From RGIG5057 sp036653755 (GTDB lineage Bacteria > Bacillota > Clostridia > TANB77 > CAG-465): a stretch of DNA of 13,885 nt. The stretch is taken from positions 1 through 13,885 of the forward strand of contig JAVVTJ010000031.1 in assembly GCA_036653755.1 (NCBI GenBank). The letters are read 5' to 3'. The notes beneath the pieces were generated by a model that was not told the origin of the DNA, searched no databases, and worked only from the letters and a program-made list of their open reading frames with translations. Below are positions 1 through 7,453 of the stretch, piece by piece. A program made the position numbers and the translations under genes. Position 1 is the first letter of the stretch; each line of letters opens with the position of its first letter.

Positions 1-50
1 TTGGTAGCTCTTTTTTACTTTCATTTTTTCATAATCTATTTTACACTACC
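1..50. repeat. IS-like terminal repeat, left edge of window
   Basis: Bases 39-50 read ttttacactacc, the exact reverse complement of ggtagtgtaaaa at 13832-13843 near the other edge. Within the same stretch, ggtag at 3-7 faces ctacc at 46-50. The repeat ends only 6 bp from the stop codon of the dockerin gene. On the minus strand an ATG at 22-24 opens a frame (MKVKKSYQ) that runs out of the window, but it has no clear ribosome binding site. A terminus containing TTTTACAC is typical of IS256/mutator-type elements, so this may be the end of such an element cut off by the window edge. No transposase domain is visible, so the family is a guess. Confidence 0.45.
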
Positions 51-56
51 ACTTAA

Positions 57-2357
57 TTATTGAATAATTTTATTGATATTTTCTATATGTTGTTTTATAG
101 ATAATAAATCAATTATATCTATATCTAAACTATTTTTACAAGTTTTAGCTGCACTAAAATATATATCTTTTAATTTTTCTATATTTTCTATATGTTGTTT
201 TACAGATAATAAATCAATTATATCTATATTTCCATCACCATTTACATCACCATATATTAAAGTAGTATATGTACTAATTATTTTACCATCTTTACCTTTT
301 ATATTAATTTTAAACCCAGTTCCTATATTACTTCCTGCTTTTACAACTTCATTTTTTGTATTTAAAACTTCAATTGTATTTGATGTTGTTAATTTTTTTA
401 ATAGATCTTCTATTTTAGTATTTGGTTCTATTTTAGTTATTATATTTTTATTAATATTTAAACTCTCATCAATAACAATATCTAAATCTTCTAAATTTAC
501 AATTTTAATTTTACAACTAACTGTTTTATTTTTGTCTTTTGTTGTAAAAGTTGCTGTTGTTTCTCCAAGTTTAATTCCTTTTATTTTACCATTTTCTATA
601 ACTGCAATTGTTTTATCAGCAATATCAATTGTATATTCTTTATTTATAGCAGTAGATGGTAATACAGTAGGAACAATACTTTCACTTTTACCATTTACTA
701 TTTTATATTCACTACTTTCAAGTGTTATACCAGTAACTACTGTATTTACAACATTTACTGTACATTCAGCTACTTTAAGTTGATCCTCTGATATTACTTT
801 TATTTTAGCAGTTCCTAATTTATTTGTTTTTATATTACCTACATTATCTACTGAAACAATACTACTATCACTACTAGACCATATTACATTTTTATATTTT
901 GCATTAATTGGATTTATTGTTGCAATTAATTTTTCGGTAATTCCAGCTTCAATATTTAAATTTGTTTTATTTAAAGTTATAGAATCTACTTTTGTATAAT
1001 TATGCACTTTTACATATTCTTGTTTTACAAAACCTTCTCTACCATCTGGAAATTTTATTTTATCCCAACCAGATACAGTTCCTTTTTGTATTCTTGTAAG
1101 TATTGTTCTATTTGATTCTCCTTCTTTTGTTTCAGTCCAATTAAAGATTATATTATCATCATTAGAATCATTAGCAGTTAATCTTATTCTAAATATATCT
1201 GCTTTACCTGTATCCGAAGTATCATCTAAATATACTTTTGTATTATCTACCACATCTAATGATTCACCAATTGTTGGATATGAGCATGCATTCTCTGGCA
1301 TATTTTTATATACTGGTATATGAAATTCAATAGGTGTATCTAACATATTTGAATTTTTATATGCATTATATGACATTTTAGATTCATTAGTTGGTGCCAT
1401 AATATTTGTCATATATTGATATGCATATAGACCTTTAGCATGACCAGTATTATTTACATCAAACTTTTGAAAGTATACAGTATTTTGTCCCCATTTAATA
1501 TAACTACTCTCTAATTCTTTTGCACAACCTATAATTGATGAATTTGGACTCCACCATCCTTGAGAACTTGCATATATAAGTCCATTAGTTACTGCGCTAT
1601 TACCATTTTTACCAGGTACAGCGCCAATATTACCAAAATTATATACTCCTTCATAACCTTTTTGTGAACCATTAATAGATTTATTATTTACAACATCACA
1701 GCTTGTTTCTTGTTTTATTCTTGTTGCTAAATGTATTGGATTTATTCTATTATATAATCCTGCATTAAATATAATTTGTGCATAAGTTGAACCCATGTTT
1801 ATCCAATTACCAGCACTTTTGTATTCTGATTTATGAGTTTCTCCCATATCTGTTCCTGCTAATACTTTTTGAACAGCTTCTATTGTATGCGCTTTTTCAC
1901 TATAACTTAAAGTTTCAAATTTAAATATCTGTTGCTCTGTAAGAGAATTTCTTGGATCTATTACATACTCTACTGCTTTTCTAGATGCAGTTACATATGG
2001 TCCATCTTGATAATAGTTTTTTCCATCTTTTTTCCATTCATCACCTAAACTATCATGAACAGTACTTACACTCATTCCACCTTCTGTATATGTTTCATGT
2101 CTTATAGTTTGATTCCAATCTAAATTTGTATTTACAGCTTTAAAAATCCAATTTGGATGTGACTTTTTTAACATATCTATATATGGTTTATAACTATCTG
2201 GAAATGTATCTGTCATTGTTGATACAGGAAGATTTGTAAATATTTTTGCTTGAATATTACTTGCCATATTAAAACAAATAACTACACATAAAATTAAAGA
2301 TATAACTTTACGTATAGCATATTTGAATTTATTTTTTTTACTATTTATATATGTCAT
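57..2357 (-). CDS. Secreted glucosaminidase-type wall hydrolase with SH3-like, Big2 and dockerin domains
   Basis: This 766-residue protein is probably a peptidoglycan N-acetylglucosaminidase acting outside the cell. A signal peptide covers residues 1-37 (basic start, hydrophobic 17-32, cleavage likely after IQA). Residues about 50-345 match the clostridial glucosaminidase type that begins FPDSYKPYI and HPNW; E217 in RIKQETS is the likely catalytic acid. An SH3-like segment follows (about 378-452), then two Big2-type Ig-like domains (about 455-537 and 540-620), a spacer (621-700) and a type I dockerin (703-765). The first dockerin calcium loop, DVNGDGNIDIID, is intact; the second (TCKNSLDIDIID) has lost the usual acidic and Asn ligands. 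The dockerin implies a cohesin-bearing partner encoded elsewhere. Start: ATG with GAGG eight bases upstream and a consensus promoter at 2393-2421. It is separated from the ABC-F gene by 152 bp and looks like its own unit. The exact glycosidic bond cut is inferred. Confidence 0.88.
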   Translation of the reverse strand: MTYINSKKNKFKYAIRKVISLILCVVICFNMASNIQAKIFTNLPVSTMTDTFPDSYKPYIDMLKKSHPNWIFKAVNTNLDWNQTIRHETYTEGGMSVSTVHDSLGDEWKKDGKNYYQDGPYVTASRKAVEYVIDPRNSLTEQQIFKFETLSYSEKAHTIEAVQKVLAGTDMGETHKSEYKSAGNWINMGSTYAQIIFNAGLYNRINPIHLATRIKQETSCDVVNNKSINGSQKGYEGVYNFGNIGAVPGKNGNSAVTNGLIYASSQGWWSPNSSIIGCAKELESSYIKWGQNTVYFQKFDVNNTGHAKGLYAYQYMTNIMAPTNESKMSYNAYKNSNMLDTPIEFHIPVYKNMPENACSYPTIGESLDVVDNTKVYLDDTSDTGKADIFRIRLTANDSNDDNIIFNWTETKEGESNRTILTRIQKGTVSGWDKIKFPDGREGFVKQEYVKVHNYTKVDSITLNKTNLNIEAGITEKLIATINPINAKYKNVIWSSSDSSIVSVDNVGNIKTNKLGTAKIKVISEDQLKVAECTVNVVNTVVTGITLESSEYKIVNGKSESIVPTVLPSTAINKEYTIDIADKTIAVIENGKIKGIKLGETTATFTTKDKNKTVSCKIKIVNLEDLDIVIDESLNINKNIITKIEPNTKIEDLLKKLTTSNTIEVLNTKNEVVKAGSNIGTGFKINIKGKDGKIISTYTTLIYGDVNGDGNIDIIDLLSVKQHIENIEKLKDIYFSAAKTCKNSLDIDIIDLLSIKQHIENINKIIQ
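76..229. repeat. 49-bp direct repeat encoding the dockerin duplicated segment
   Basis: Bases 76-124 and 181-229 are identical except for one position (t98 versus c203), with an offset of 105 bp (35 codons). They encode the two copies of IDIIDLLSxKQHIENI in the dockerin. The single difference changes Val719 to Ile754. Similarity stops abruptly on both sides, so the duplicated tract leaves out most of the calcium-binding loop. Confidence 0.9.
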
Positions 2358-2392
2358 TGGCTTAACCTCACTATTACTCTTTTATACAAAAT

Positions 2393-2421
2393 ATTATATC
2401 ATGTATATTTTAATATGTAAA
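2393..2421 (-). promoter_or_regulatory. Sigma-A-type promoter for the glucosaminidase gene
   Basis: Read on the minus strand, TTTACA (2421-2416) and TATAAT (2398-2393) are separated by exactly 17 bases. The -10 box is a perfect consensus and the -35 box matches five of six positions. The -10 box lies about 36 bp upstream of the ATG, leaving a short leader that contains GTGAGG as the ribosome binding site. This is the best promoter match I see in the window and it makes the hydrolase gene independent of the ABC-F gene. Confidence 0.75.
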
Positions 2422-2499
2422 GTTAATCAAGCAGTTTTTTATATATTTTTGTCGAATTTTACCTATATTTTATATTTTGGGTTAGCTTTGTAAAATAAG

Positions 2500-2524
2500 T
2501 GTAACATAATTATTTATTGTTACA
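2500..2524 (-). terminator. Weak stem-loop over the ABC-F stop codon
   Basis: The 7-bp arms tgtaaca (2500-2506) and tgttaca (2518-2524) are perfect reverse complements around an 11-base loop that contains the stop codon. The stem has only two G-C pairs and the following T-tract on the minus strand is poor. It may be a weak terminator or chance. Confidence 0.25.
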
Positions 2525-4060
2525 TAAATCTTGTATATTAACTATTTTTGTTGCCCAGTCTGTATAAAAAGATTCTTCATGTGATACCATTATTACAGTA
2601 CCTTCAAATTTAATCAATGCTTCTTTTAATGCCTCTTTACTTAATTTATCTAAATGATTAGTTGGTTCATCAAGTACTAATAAATTACAAGATATAAGCA
2701 TTAATTTGCATAAATTTACTTTTGCTTGTTCTCCACCACTTAAAGTTGTTATAGCTTGCATAGAATTTTTAGCTTTTAATCCAGCTTGCGCTAATTTTTT
2801 TCTTATTTGCATATCACTTAAATCAGGAAAATCATCTTTTACTATTTGTATTGGTGTTAATTTTACATTATCCCATTTAAAATCTTGTGCATAATATCCT
2901 ATTTTTATATTATTTGCAAATTCAAACTCACCTGATATTTTAGGAATTATATTAAGTAATGTTTTAATTAATGTTGATTTACCAATACCATTAAAACCTG
3001 TTATAACTATTTTTTCTCCATTTAAAATTTTAAATTTCATTTTAGAAAATAAAGGATACTTATATCCTATTTCTAGATTATTTATTCTCAAAACTATTCT
3101 TGTATCAAGTGTTTTTGATTTAAAATTAATATGTGGTTTTACTGCATCTTTACTTGGTTTTTCTATTATATCCATTCTTTCTAACTTTTTTTGTCTATCT
3201 TTTGCCATTTTTGAACTTGTTGGTCTTACAATATGTTTTGCTATAAATATTTCTGTTTTTTCTATTACTTTCCTTTGCGTTATATAATCATGTATATGTT
3301 TTTCCTTACTTGCATTTTTTTGATTAATACATGCTGAATAATTACCTCTATATTTTGTTATTTTAGAAAATTCTATATCACATATATATAATGATATATT
3401 ATCTAAAAAGTTATAATCATGAGATACAACAATACACGCTCCTTCAAATCCTTTTATATAACTTGTAAGCCATTCAATATGTTCTATATCTAAAAAATTA
3501 GTAGGTTCATCTAAAATCAAAACATCAGGATTTTCAAGTAATAATTTTCCAAGTATAACTTTAGCTCTTTGACCACCACTTAAACTACTTAGTTTATTAT
3601 CCAATCCTAATACTTTTATTCCTAATCCATCAGTTACTTTTTGAATTATATTATCTATTAAATAAAAATCATTTTTATCTAATATTTCTTGATATTTAGA
3701 TATTTTATTTAACAAACTATCCGTACAATTATTACATATTTCTATATATATATTATTTAATTTTTCTTCTATTTTATATAAATATTCAAACGCTGTTTTT
3801 AAATATTCAATTACACTTATATCTTGATTTACTTTTGCATATTGGTCTAATACTCCAATTTTTATATTTGATTGCCAAATAACTCTACCCTTATCTGGAA
3901 GTATTAAACCTGATATTATATTAATTAAAGTTGTTTTACCACTACCATTTTCTCCTATAATTCCTATATGTTCACCTTTATATATTTCAAAAGATACATC
4001 TTTGTATAAGACTTTATCGCCAAATGAATGTGATAAATTTTCTATTTTTAATAAGCTCAT
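2510..4060 (-). CDS. ABC-F family ATPase (ribosome-associated, duplicated ATP-binding cassette)
   Basis: This 516-residue protein has two ATP-binding cassettes and no membrane segments, the ABC-F layout. Cassette 1 has Walker A GENGSGKT (36-43), signature LSGGQ (160-164) and Walker B DEPTNFLD (184-191). A linker at about 235-325 carries the charged helix KMAKDRQKKLERMD that in this family reaches into the ribosomal E site. Cassette 2 has Walker A GFNGIGKST (355-363), LSGGE (440-444) and DEPTNHLD (464-471). Both catalytic glutamates and both H-loop histidines (VSHD, VSHE) are present, so it should hydrolyse ATP. Family members either act as translation factors or protect ribosomes from antibiotics; the sequence alone does not separate these. 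The start ATG has a strong GGAGGAG directly upstream. A terminator hairpin lies immediately before that site (4079-4107), so the gene is either uncoupled from the polysaccharide operon or controlled by attenuation. Confidence 0.9.
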   Translation of the reverse strand: MSLLKIENLSHSFGDKVLYKDVSFEIYKGEHIGIIGENGSGKTTLINIISGLILPDKGRVIWQSNIKIGVLDQYAKVNQDISVIEYLKTAFEYLYKIEEKLNNIYIEICNNCTDSLLNKISKYQEILDKNDFYLIDNIIQKVTDGLGIKVLGLDNKLSSLSGGQRAKVILGKLLLENPDVLILDEPTNFLDIEHIEWLTSYIKGFEGACIVVSHDYNFLDNISLYICDIEFSKITKYRGNYSACINQKNASKEKHIHDYITQRKVIEKTEIFIAKHIVRPTSSKMAKDRQKKLERMDIIEKPSKDAVKPHINFKSKTLDTRIVLRINNLEIGYKYPLFSKMKFKILNGEKIVITGFNGIGKSTLIKTLLNIIPKISGEFEFANNIKIGYYAQDFKWDNVKLTPIQIVKDDFPDLSDMQIRKKLAQAGLKAKNSMQAITTLSGGEQAKVNLCKLMLISCNLLVLDEPTNHLDKLSKEALKEALIKFEGTVIMVSHEESFYTDWATKIVNIQDLCNNK

Positions 4061-4070
4061 TTACTCCTCC

Positions 4071-4107
4071 AAAAAAGTAAAAGATATCAATTTTAGATAT
4101 CTTTTTT
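4071..4107. terminator. Bidirectional hairpin terminator between glycosyltransferase operon and ABC-F gene
   Basis: The 10-bp arms aaaagatatc (4079-4088) and gatatctttt (4096-4105) are perfect complements around a 7-base loop. On the minus strand the stem is followed by TTTTACTTTTTT (down to 4071), a usable U-tract, and then directly by the GGAGG of the ABC-F gene. On the plus strand it is followed by T to 4107. It most simply ends the operon that finishes at 4127. Its position against the downstream ribosome binding site also allows a role as an attenuator. Confidence 0.7.
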
Positions 4108-4126
4108 ATTTATAATATTTTACAAA

Positions 4127-5254
4127 TTACTTTAATATTTCTAACCATTTATTAATTATATTACTAGAATAATATTTTTGTACACTTTTTTTAGCTTCAC
4201 TACCTATACCTTTTCTAAGTTTAGTATTATCAATTAACATTTCTATCATTGCACGCATTTCTTCTTCATCTCTACCATTTATTAAATAACCCGTTTTAAA
4301 ATTATTTATTATTTCTCTAGGTCCTACATCAATATCAAAAGAAACTACTGGAAGTCCTACATTCATTGCTTCACATAATACTAATGAAAAACTTTCTGAT
4401 TTGGAAGTAAGTACAAATATAGATGAATCTGAAAGTCTTTTATATACTTCTTCACTTGGAACACTATCTATTAGTTTTATATTATCAGTTAAACCCAATA
4501 CATCTATTTGAGCTTTCAAAACCGGTTTTAATGATCCGTTTCCTAGTATTTCTAATTTCCAATCATTACATTTATTTTTGATTACAATTTTTGAAAATAT
4601 ACTTATAAGAAGTGAAAAATCTTTAACATCCTCTAATCTACCAACAGATATTATTTTTTTATTTTCACAAGTAGACATATATTTAGTATTTTCTTCTATC
4701 ATATTTGGAATTACTTTAATATCTGTTCTATTTGTATTTAACCATTTTTCATAATTTTGTTTTGCTTTATCTGTCATAACTATTAGATAATCAATATAAT
4801 CAAATGATGTTTTTATTTGATTAATATACTTTTCATTATCAATATATGAATGTTCTTGTGATATATTTATTGTGTCTTTTCTTTTTATTTGTTTAGAAAA
4901 TTCAATTCTTGTAGAAAATATATAATCAGTTTTTAGATTTTTAATTTCTTTTTTCATTAAAAAATATTTTAAAAACACTATTTTAATTCCTTTTAAAATT
5001 TGTCCTATAAATTTAAAATATTTACCGTCATTTAAACATTTTTTTATTTCTTCTTTATTTGGACCATATTTTAAAAGATATTTTACTTTAACACTTTCAT
5101 CTAAATTATAAAAAGACTTACCTATAATATCATAAACTGAAACTATTTCAAGCTCAAATTTATGAACTTTTGCAAATTCATTTATTAAAGTTATGGTTTG
5201 TTTTTCAAGACCTCCATAATTTAAATGTAGCATTAAAAAAGTTATTTTTTTCAT
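4127..5254 (-). CDS. GT4-family glycosyltransferase
   Basis: This 375-residue protein is a retaining GT-B glycosyltransferase that adds a sugar from a nucleotide donor to a growing glycan at the cytoplasmic face of the membrane. The N-terminal domain starts MKKITFLMLHLNYGGLEKQ, with the glycine loop (GG, 14-15) that binds donor phosphates. The C-terminal domain carries SVGRLEDVKDF (203-213) and the E-x7-E motif ESFSLVLCE (E287, E295). Length is normal for the family. It is the last gene of the operon, 10 bp after the preceding stop, with AAAGGAGG at the start. Donor and acceptor cannot be read from the sequence. It is a conventional GT4 enzyme and is clearly different from the three paralogous GT-B-like modules in the same operon. 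Confidence 0.9.
   Translation of the reverse strand: MKKITFLMLHLNYGGLEKQTITLINEFAKVHKFELEIVSVYDIIGKSFYNLDESVKVKYLLKYGPNKEEIKKCLNDGKYFKFIGQILKGIKIVFLKYFLMKKEIKNLKTDYIFSTRIEFSKQIKRKDTINISQEHSYIDNEKYINQIKTSFDYIDYLIVMTDKAKQNYEKWLNTNRTDIKVIPNMIEENTKYMSTCENKKIISVGRLEDVKDFSLLISIFSKIVIKNKCNDWKLEILGNGSLKPVLKAQIDVLGLTDNIKLIDSVPSEEVYKRLSDSSIFVLTSKSESFSLVLCEAMNVGLPVVSFDIDVGPREIINNFKTGYLINGRDEEEMRAMIEMLIDNTKLRKGIGSEAKKSVQKYYSSNIINKWLEILK
4155..4184 (-). promoter_or_regulatory. Tentative promoter for the ABC-F gene within the end of the GT4 gene
   Basis: On the minus strand TGTACA (4184-4179) and a perfect TATAAT (4160-4155) are 18 bases apart. Transcription would begin around 4148 and pass through the hairpin at 4079-4105 before reaching the ABC-F ribosome binding site. 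A perfect -10 box is easy to find by chance in this composition, so this is only a candidate. Confidence 0.25.
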
Positions 5255-5264
5255 ATATCCTCCT

Positions 5265-6437
5265 TTAATTTATTTCAATAAAAGCTTTAACATTTTCTAT
5301 ACACTGAATATCAAACTGCATTTTCCAAGTTTTATATAACTGCATTATTTTTTCTCTATTTTCTATACATTCTATTATTTTATCTTTAATAAACTCAGCA
5401 TCATCTTCTCTATTTACAATTATATAGTTTCCAAGCTCTGTATTTTGAAAATAATCATTATTATTTCCAACTAAACATGGTACTCCTGACTCAAAACTTT
5501 CTATTGGAAACATAGGAGAACATTCTGTAAATGTAATATATACATTTACATCATTATCTTTTATTCTTTCCATTAACTTTTCTGTTGGTATATATTCTTC
5601 TAAATGAGTATAATCTAAATGTAAAATATCTAAAAAATCAATTACTCCTTTATATGAAGGTACTATATCTGCTGATGCATTATCTAATAGTTTTATTGCA
5701 GTAAGTTGAGTATATATATTTTTTATTTCTCTACTACTTGCATTATATATACCAATTTTTAATTTTTTATTTTTAGTATAATTATATGTATAGCTTTCTT
5801 CTTTTGATTTTACATTATTGATAAGATAAAAAGATTTATATCCTACTTTATTATAAAACTCAGTCATACTTTTTTTAACAAAAGCAAAAGCATCGATAAG
5901 TCCTACATCATATAATTTAATTAATTCTTTATTAATTAACCATGTATAATCAGATAAAACTTCACCATTATTTGCATGCCATATTACTTTTATAATAATT
6001 TCTGGCTTTTCTTTTTTTATTTCTTTTATAACTTCTGTCCAACCATCTACTAATTGACTAAATATAACTGCTTTTATATCATTTTCAATTATTGTATTAG
6101 CTATTAATTTTATATTTTTATTTCCAAAAACTTGTTCTAATGGAACATTATTTTCAAATAAGCCTTTTGTTGAATTAGCAACTCCAAGCCAAGTTGGATT
6201 AAATAATACAATATAATCTTTTGAATTACATTTTTTAATTTCATCACATGCTTTATATACTTGCTCTGTATAGTATTTTTTCTTTTTATAATTTGCTATT
6301 TCTCTTTTAATTTTATTTATTATTCGAGAAGGTATACGAAGTATTGATCTAATAACTCTATATATTTTTTTTATAACTTTAAATGGTAAACGAATTAAAA
6401 TGTTTATTATTTTAATAATTTTTTCTAGCACACTCAT
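5265..6437 (-). CDS. GT-B-like glycosyltransferase, paralog 2 (full motif set)
   Basis: This 390-residue protein is probably a glycosyltransferase. Residues about 75-385 match, without large gaps, the C-terminal half of the fusion protein at 10436-12241. Shared motifs are NPTWLGVANSTK (80-91), KVIWHANN (150-157), KIGIY (227-231), YITFTECSPMFPIESFE (300-316) and GVPCLVGN (318-325). The segment from E305 to E313 fits the E-x7-E catalytic pattern of retaining GT-B enzymes. The first 55 residues are very basic and amphipathic (KVIKKIYRVIRS, RIINKIKREIANYKKKK), suggesting peripheral binding to the inner membrane. Start ATG with AAGGAGGG just upstream; 9 bp after the preceding gene and 10 bp before the next. 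Sugar specificity is unknown. A glycosyltransferase fold is well supported by motif pattern; the precise family is not. Confidence 0.75.
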   Translation of the reverse strand: MSVLEKIIKIINILIRLPFKVIKKIYRVIRSILRIPSRIINKIKREIANYKKKKYYTEQVYKACDEIKKCNSKDYIVLFNPTWLGVANSTKGLFENNVPLEQVFGNKNIKLIANTIIENDIKAVIFSQLVDGWTEVIKEIKKEKPEIIIKVIWHANNGEVLSDYTWLINKELIKLYDVGLIDAFAFVKKSMTEFYNKVGYKSFYLINNVKSKEESYTYNYTKNKKLKIGIYNASSREIKNIYTQLTAIKLLDNASADIVPSYKGVIDFLDILHLDYTHLEEYIPTEKLMERIKDNDVNVYITFTECSPMFPIESFESGVPCLVGNNNDYFQNTELGNYIIVNREDDAEFIKDKIIECIENREKIMQLYKTWKMQFDIQCIENVKAFIEIN

Positions 6438-6446
6438 ACACCCTCC

Positions 6447-7439
6447 TTATTTATTTAAAAATTCATTTATACTAATTTTTGATTCCTCATTATATTTAAA
6501 TTTCCATTCTTTGTATAACTGTATTATTTTTTCTTTATTTTCCAAACATTTTTTTATTTTTTCTGATATTTCTATTGGATTATCTTCACTATCTATAACA
6601 ATATATTCTTTTAATTCATCACTAAATAAATAACTATTATTACCTACAATACATGGCACTAAGCATTCTAAACTAAGTAGTGGTATAACATGAAAATATT
6701 CAGTAAAAGTACAAGAAACATTTATATCATTTTTAACTAATTCTTTAATTACATTTTTTTCTAATATTTCATTAATTTGTACTGATTTATTCATAATTTT
6801 CATGTTTTTTAAAAAATCATCCATTCTTTCATCCAAAGAAAAATAATTTATATTTGAATTTTCAACAAATTTAGCAACACTTAATTGATTAAAAATATTT
6901 TTATCCCATACATAATTTAATATATATATTCCTATATTTATTAATTTACTATTTTTTTTAATGTTTTTATTACTATTTATACATTTATCATATAGTTTTT
7001 TATTTACAACTATATTTTCTTTTAAATATGAAGTATTATATCCTAACTTAGTATAACATTCATACATATCTTTTTTTAAAAAAGCAATATTATCTATTAT
7101 ACCTTCTTTTTGAAGTGCTAACATTTCAAAAAAATTGTTTCTTTCATAATCATAATAAAGGAGTGCACTTGATGTATTACATATAACTTTTATTTTTATT
7201 TCTTTATGATTTTCTTTTATTTTTTTTATTACATTTTTCCAACCATATTCTACACCAAAAAATACTATCTGTTTTAAATTACTTTTTAATATTTCACTTT
7301 CTAAATATTTCATAGCATATTTAAAATCACTTTTACTCCATACTTCTCCTAATTTACGTAAGTTTTTAAACATATATTTTAACATTATAATATCTTCTGA
7401 TTTTTTTTTACCATGTACTGTGATATAATTTTCATTCAA
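6447..7439 (-). CDS. GT-B-like protein, paralog 3, with lost catalytic motifs
   Basis: This 330-residue protein is a clear but divergent paralog of the proteins at 5265-6437 and the C-terminal half of 10436-12241; conserved stretches include AFLKKDMYECYTKLGY (119-134), INIGIY (167-172), VSCTFTEY (241-248), VPCIVGNN (261-268) and ENKEKIIQLYKEWK (300-313). Three motifs kept by the others are missing. The NPxWxGVxNSTK region aligns without a gap to YITVHGKKKSEDIIMLKYMF but shares almost nothing. KVIWH has become KVICN (84-88). The second Glu of E-x7-E is Leu255 (E247 kept). It also lacks the basic N-terminal extension. It may be an inactive partner or regulator of a sister enzyme, or an enzyme of changed chemistry. 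The start is TTG, eight bases after AGGAGG; the nearby ATG at 7433-7435 is in another frame and stops after 16 codons. Confidence 0.7.
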   Translation of the reverse strand: MNENYITVHGKKKSEDIIMLKYMFKNLRKLGEVWSKSDFKYAMKYLESEILKSNLKQIVFFGVEYGWKNVIKKIKENHKEIKIKVICNTSSALLYYDYERNNFFEMLALQKEGIIDNIAFLKKDMYECYTKLGYNTSYLKENIVVNKKLYDKCINSNKNIKKNSKLINIGIYILNYVWDKNIFNQLSVAKFVENSNINYFSLDERMDDFLKNMKIMNKSVQINEILEKNVIKELVKNDINVSCTFTEYFHVIPLLSLECLVPCIVGNNSYLFSDELKEYIVIDSEDNPIEISEKIKKCLENKEKIIQLYKEWKFKYNEESKISINEFLNK

Positions 7440-7453
7440 AATAGTATCCTCCT

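Noticed and set aside
76..229. CRISPR-like repeat
   Set aside because: There are only two copies, inside a coding frame, explained by the duplicated dockerin motif. No other spaced repeats or cas genes are present.
73..783. Long plus-strand open frame opposite the dockerin gene
   Set aside because: It is a low-complexity Phe/Ile/Ser-rich translation of the complementary strand, has no ribosome binding site, and lies wholly opposite a well-supported multi-domain gene. The same holds for the other plus-strand frames, including 2706-2894, 6400-6633, 7413-7640, 10182-10493, 12083-12292 and 12193-12384.
2358..2509. Riboswitch or small RNA in the 152-bp gap
   Set aside because: Apart from the promoter and a weak stem-loop at its edge I see no structured, G+C-richer segment and no recognisable aptamer core.
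7433..7435. ATG as start of the gene ending at 6447
   Set aside because: It is in another frame and stops after 16 codons. The TTG at 7437-7439 is in frame and correctly spaced from AGGAGG.
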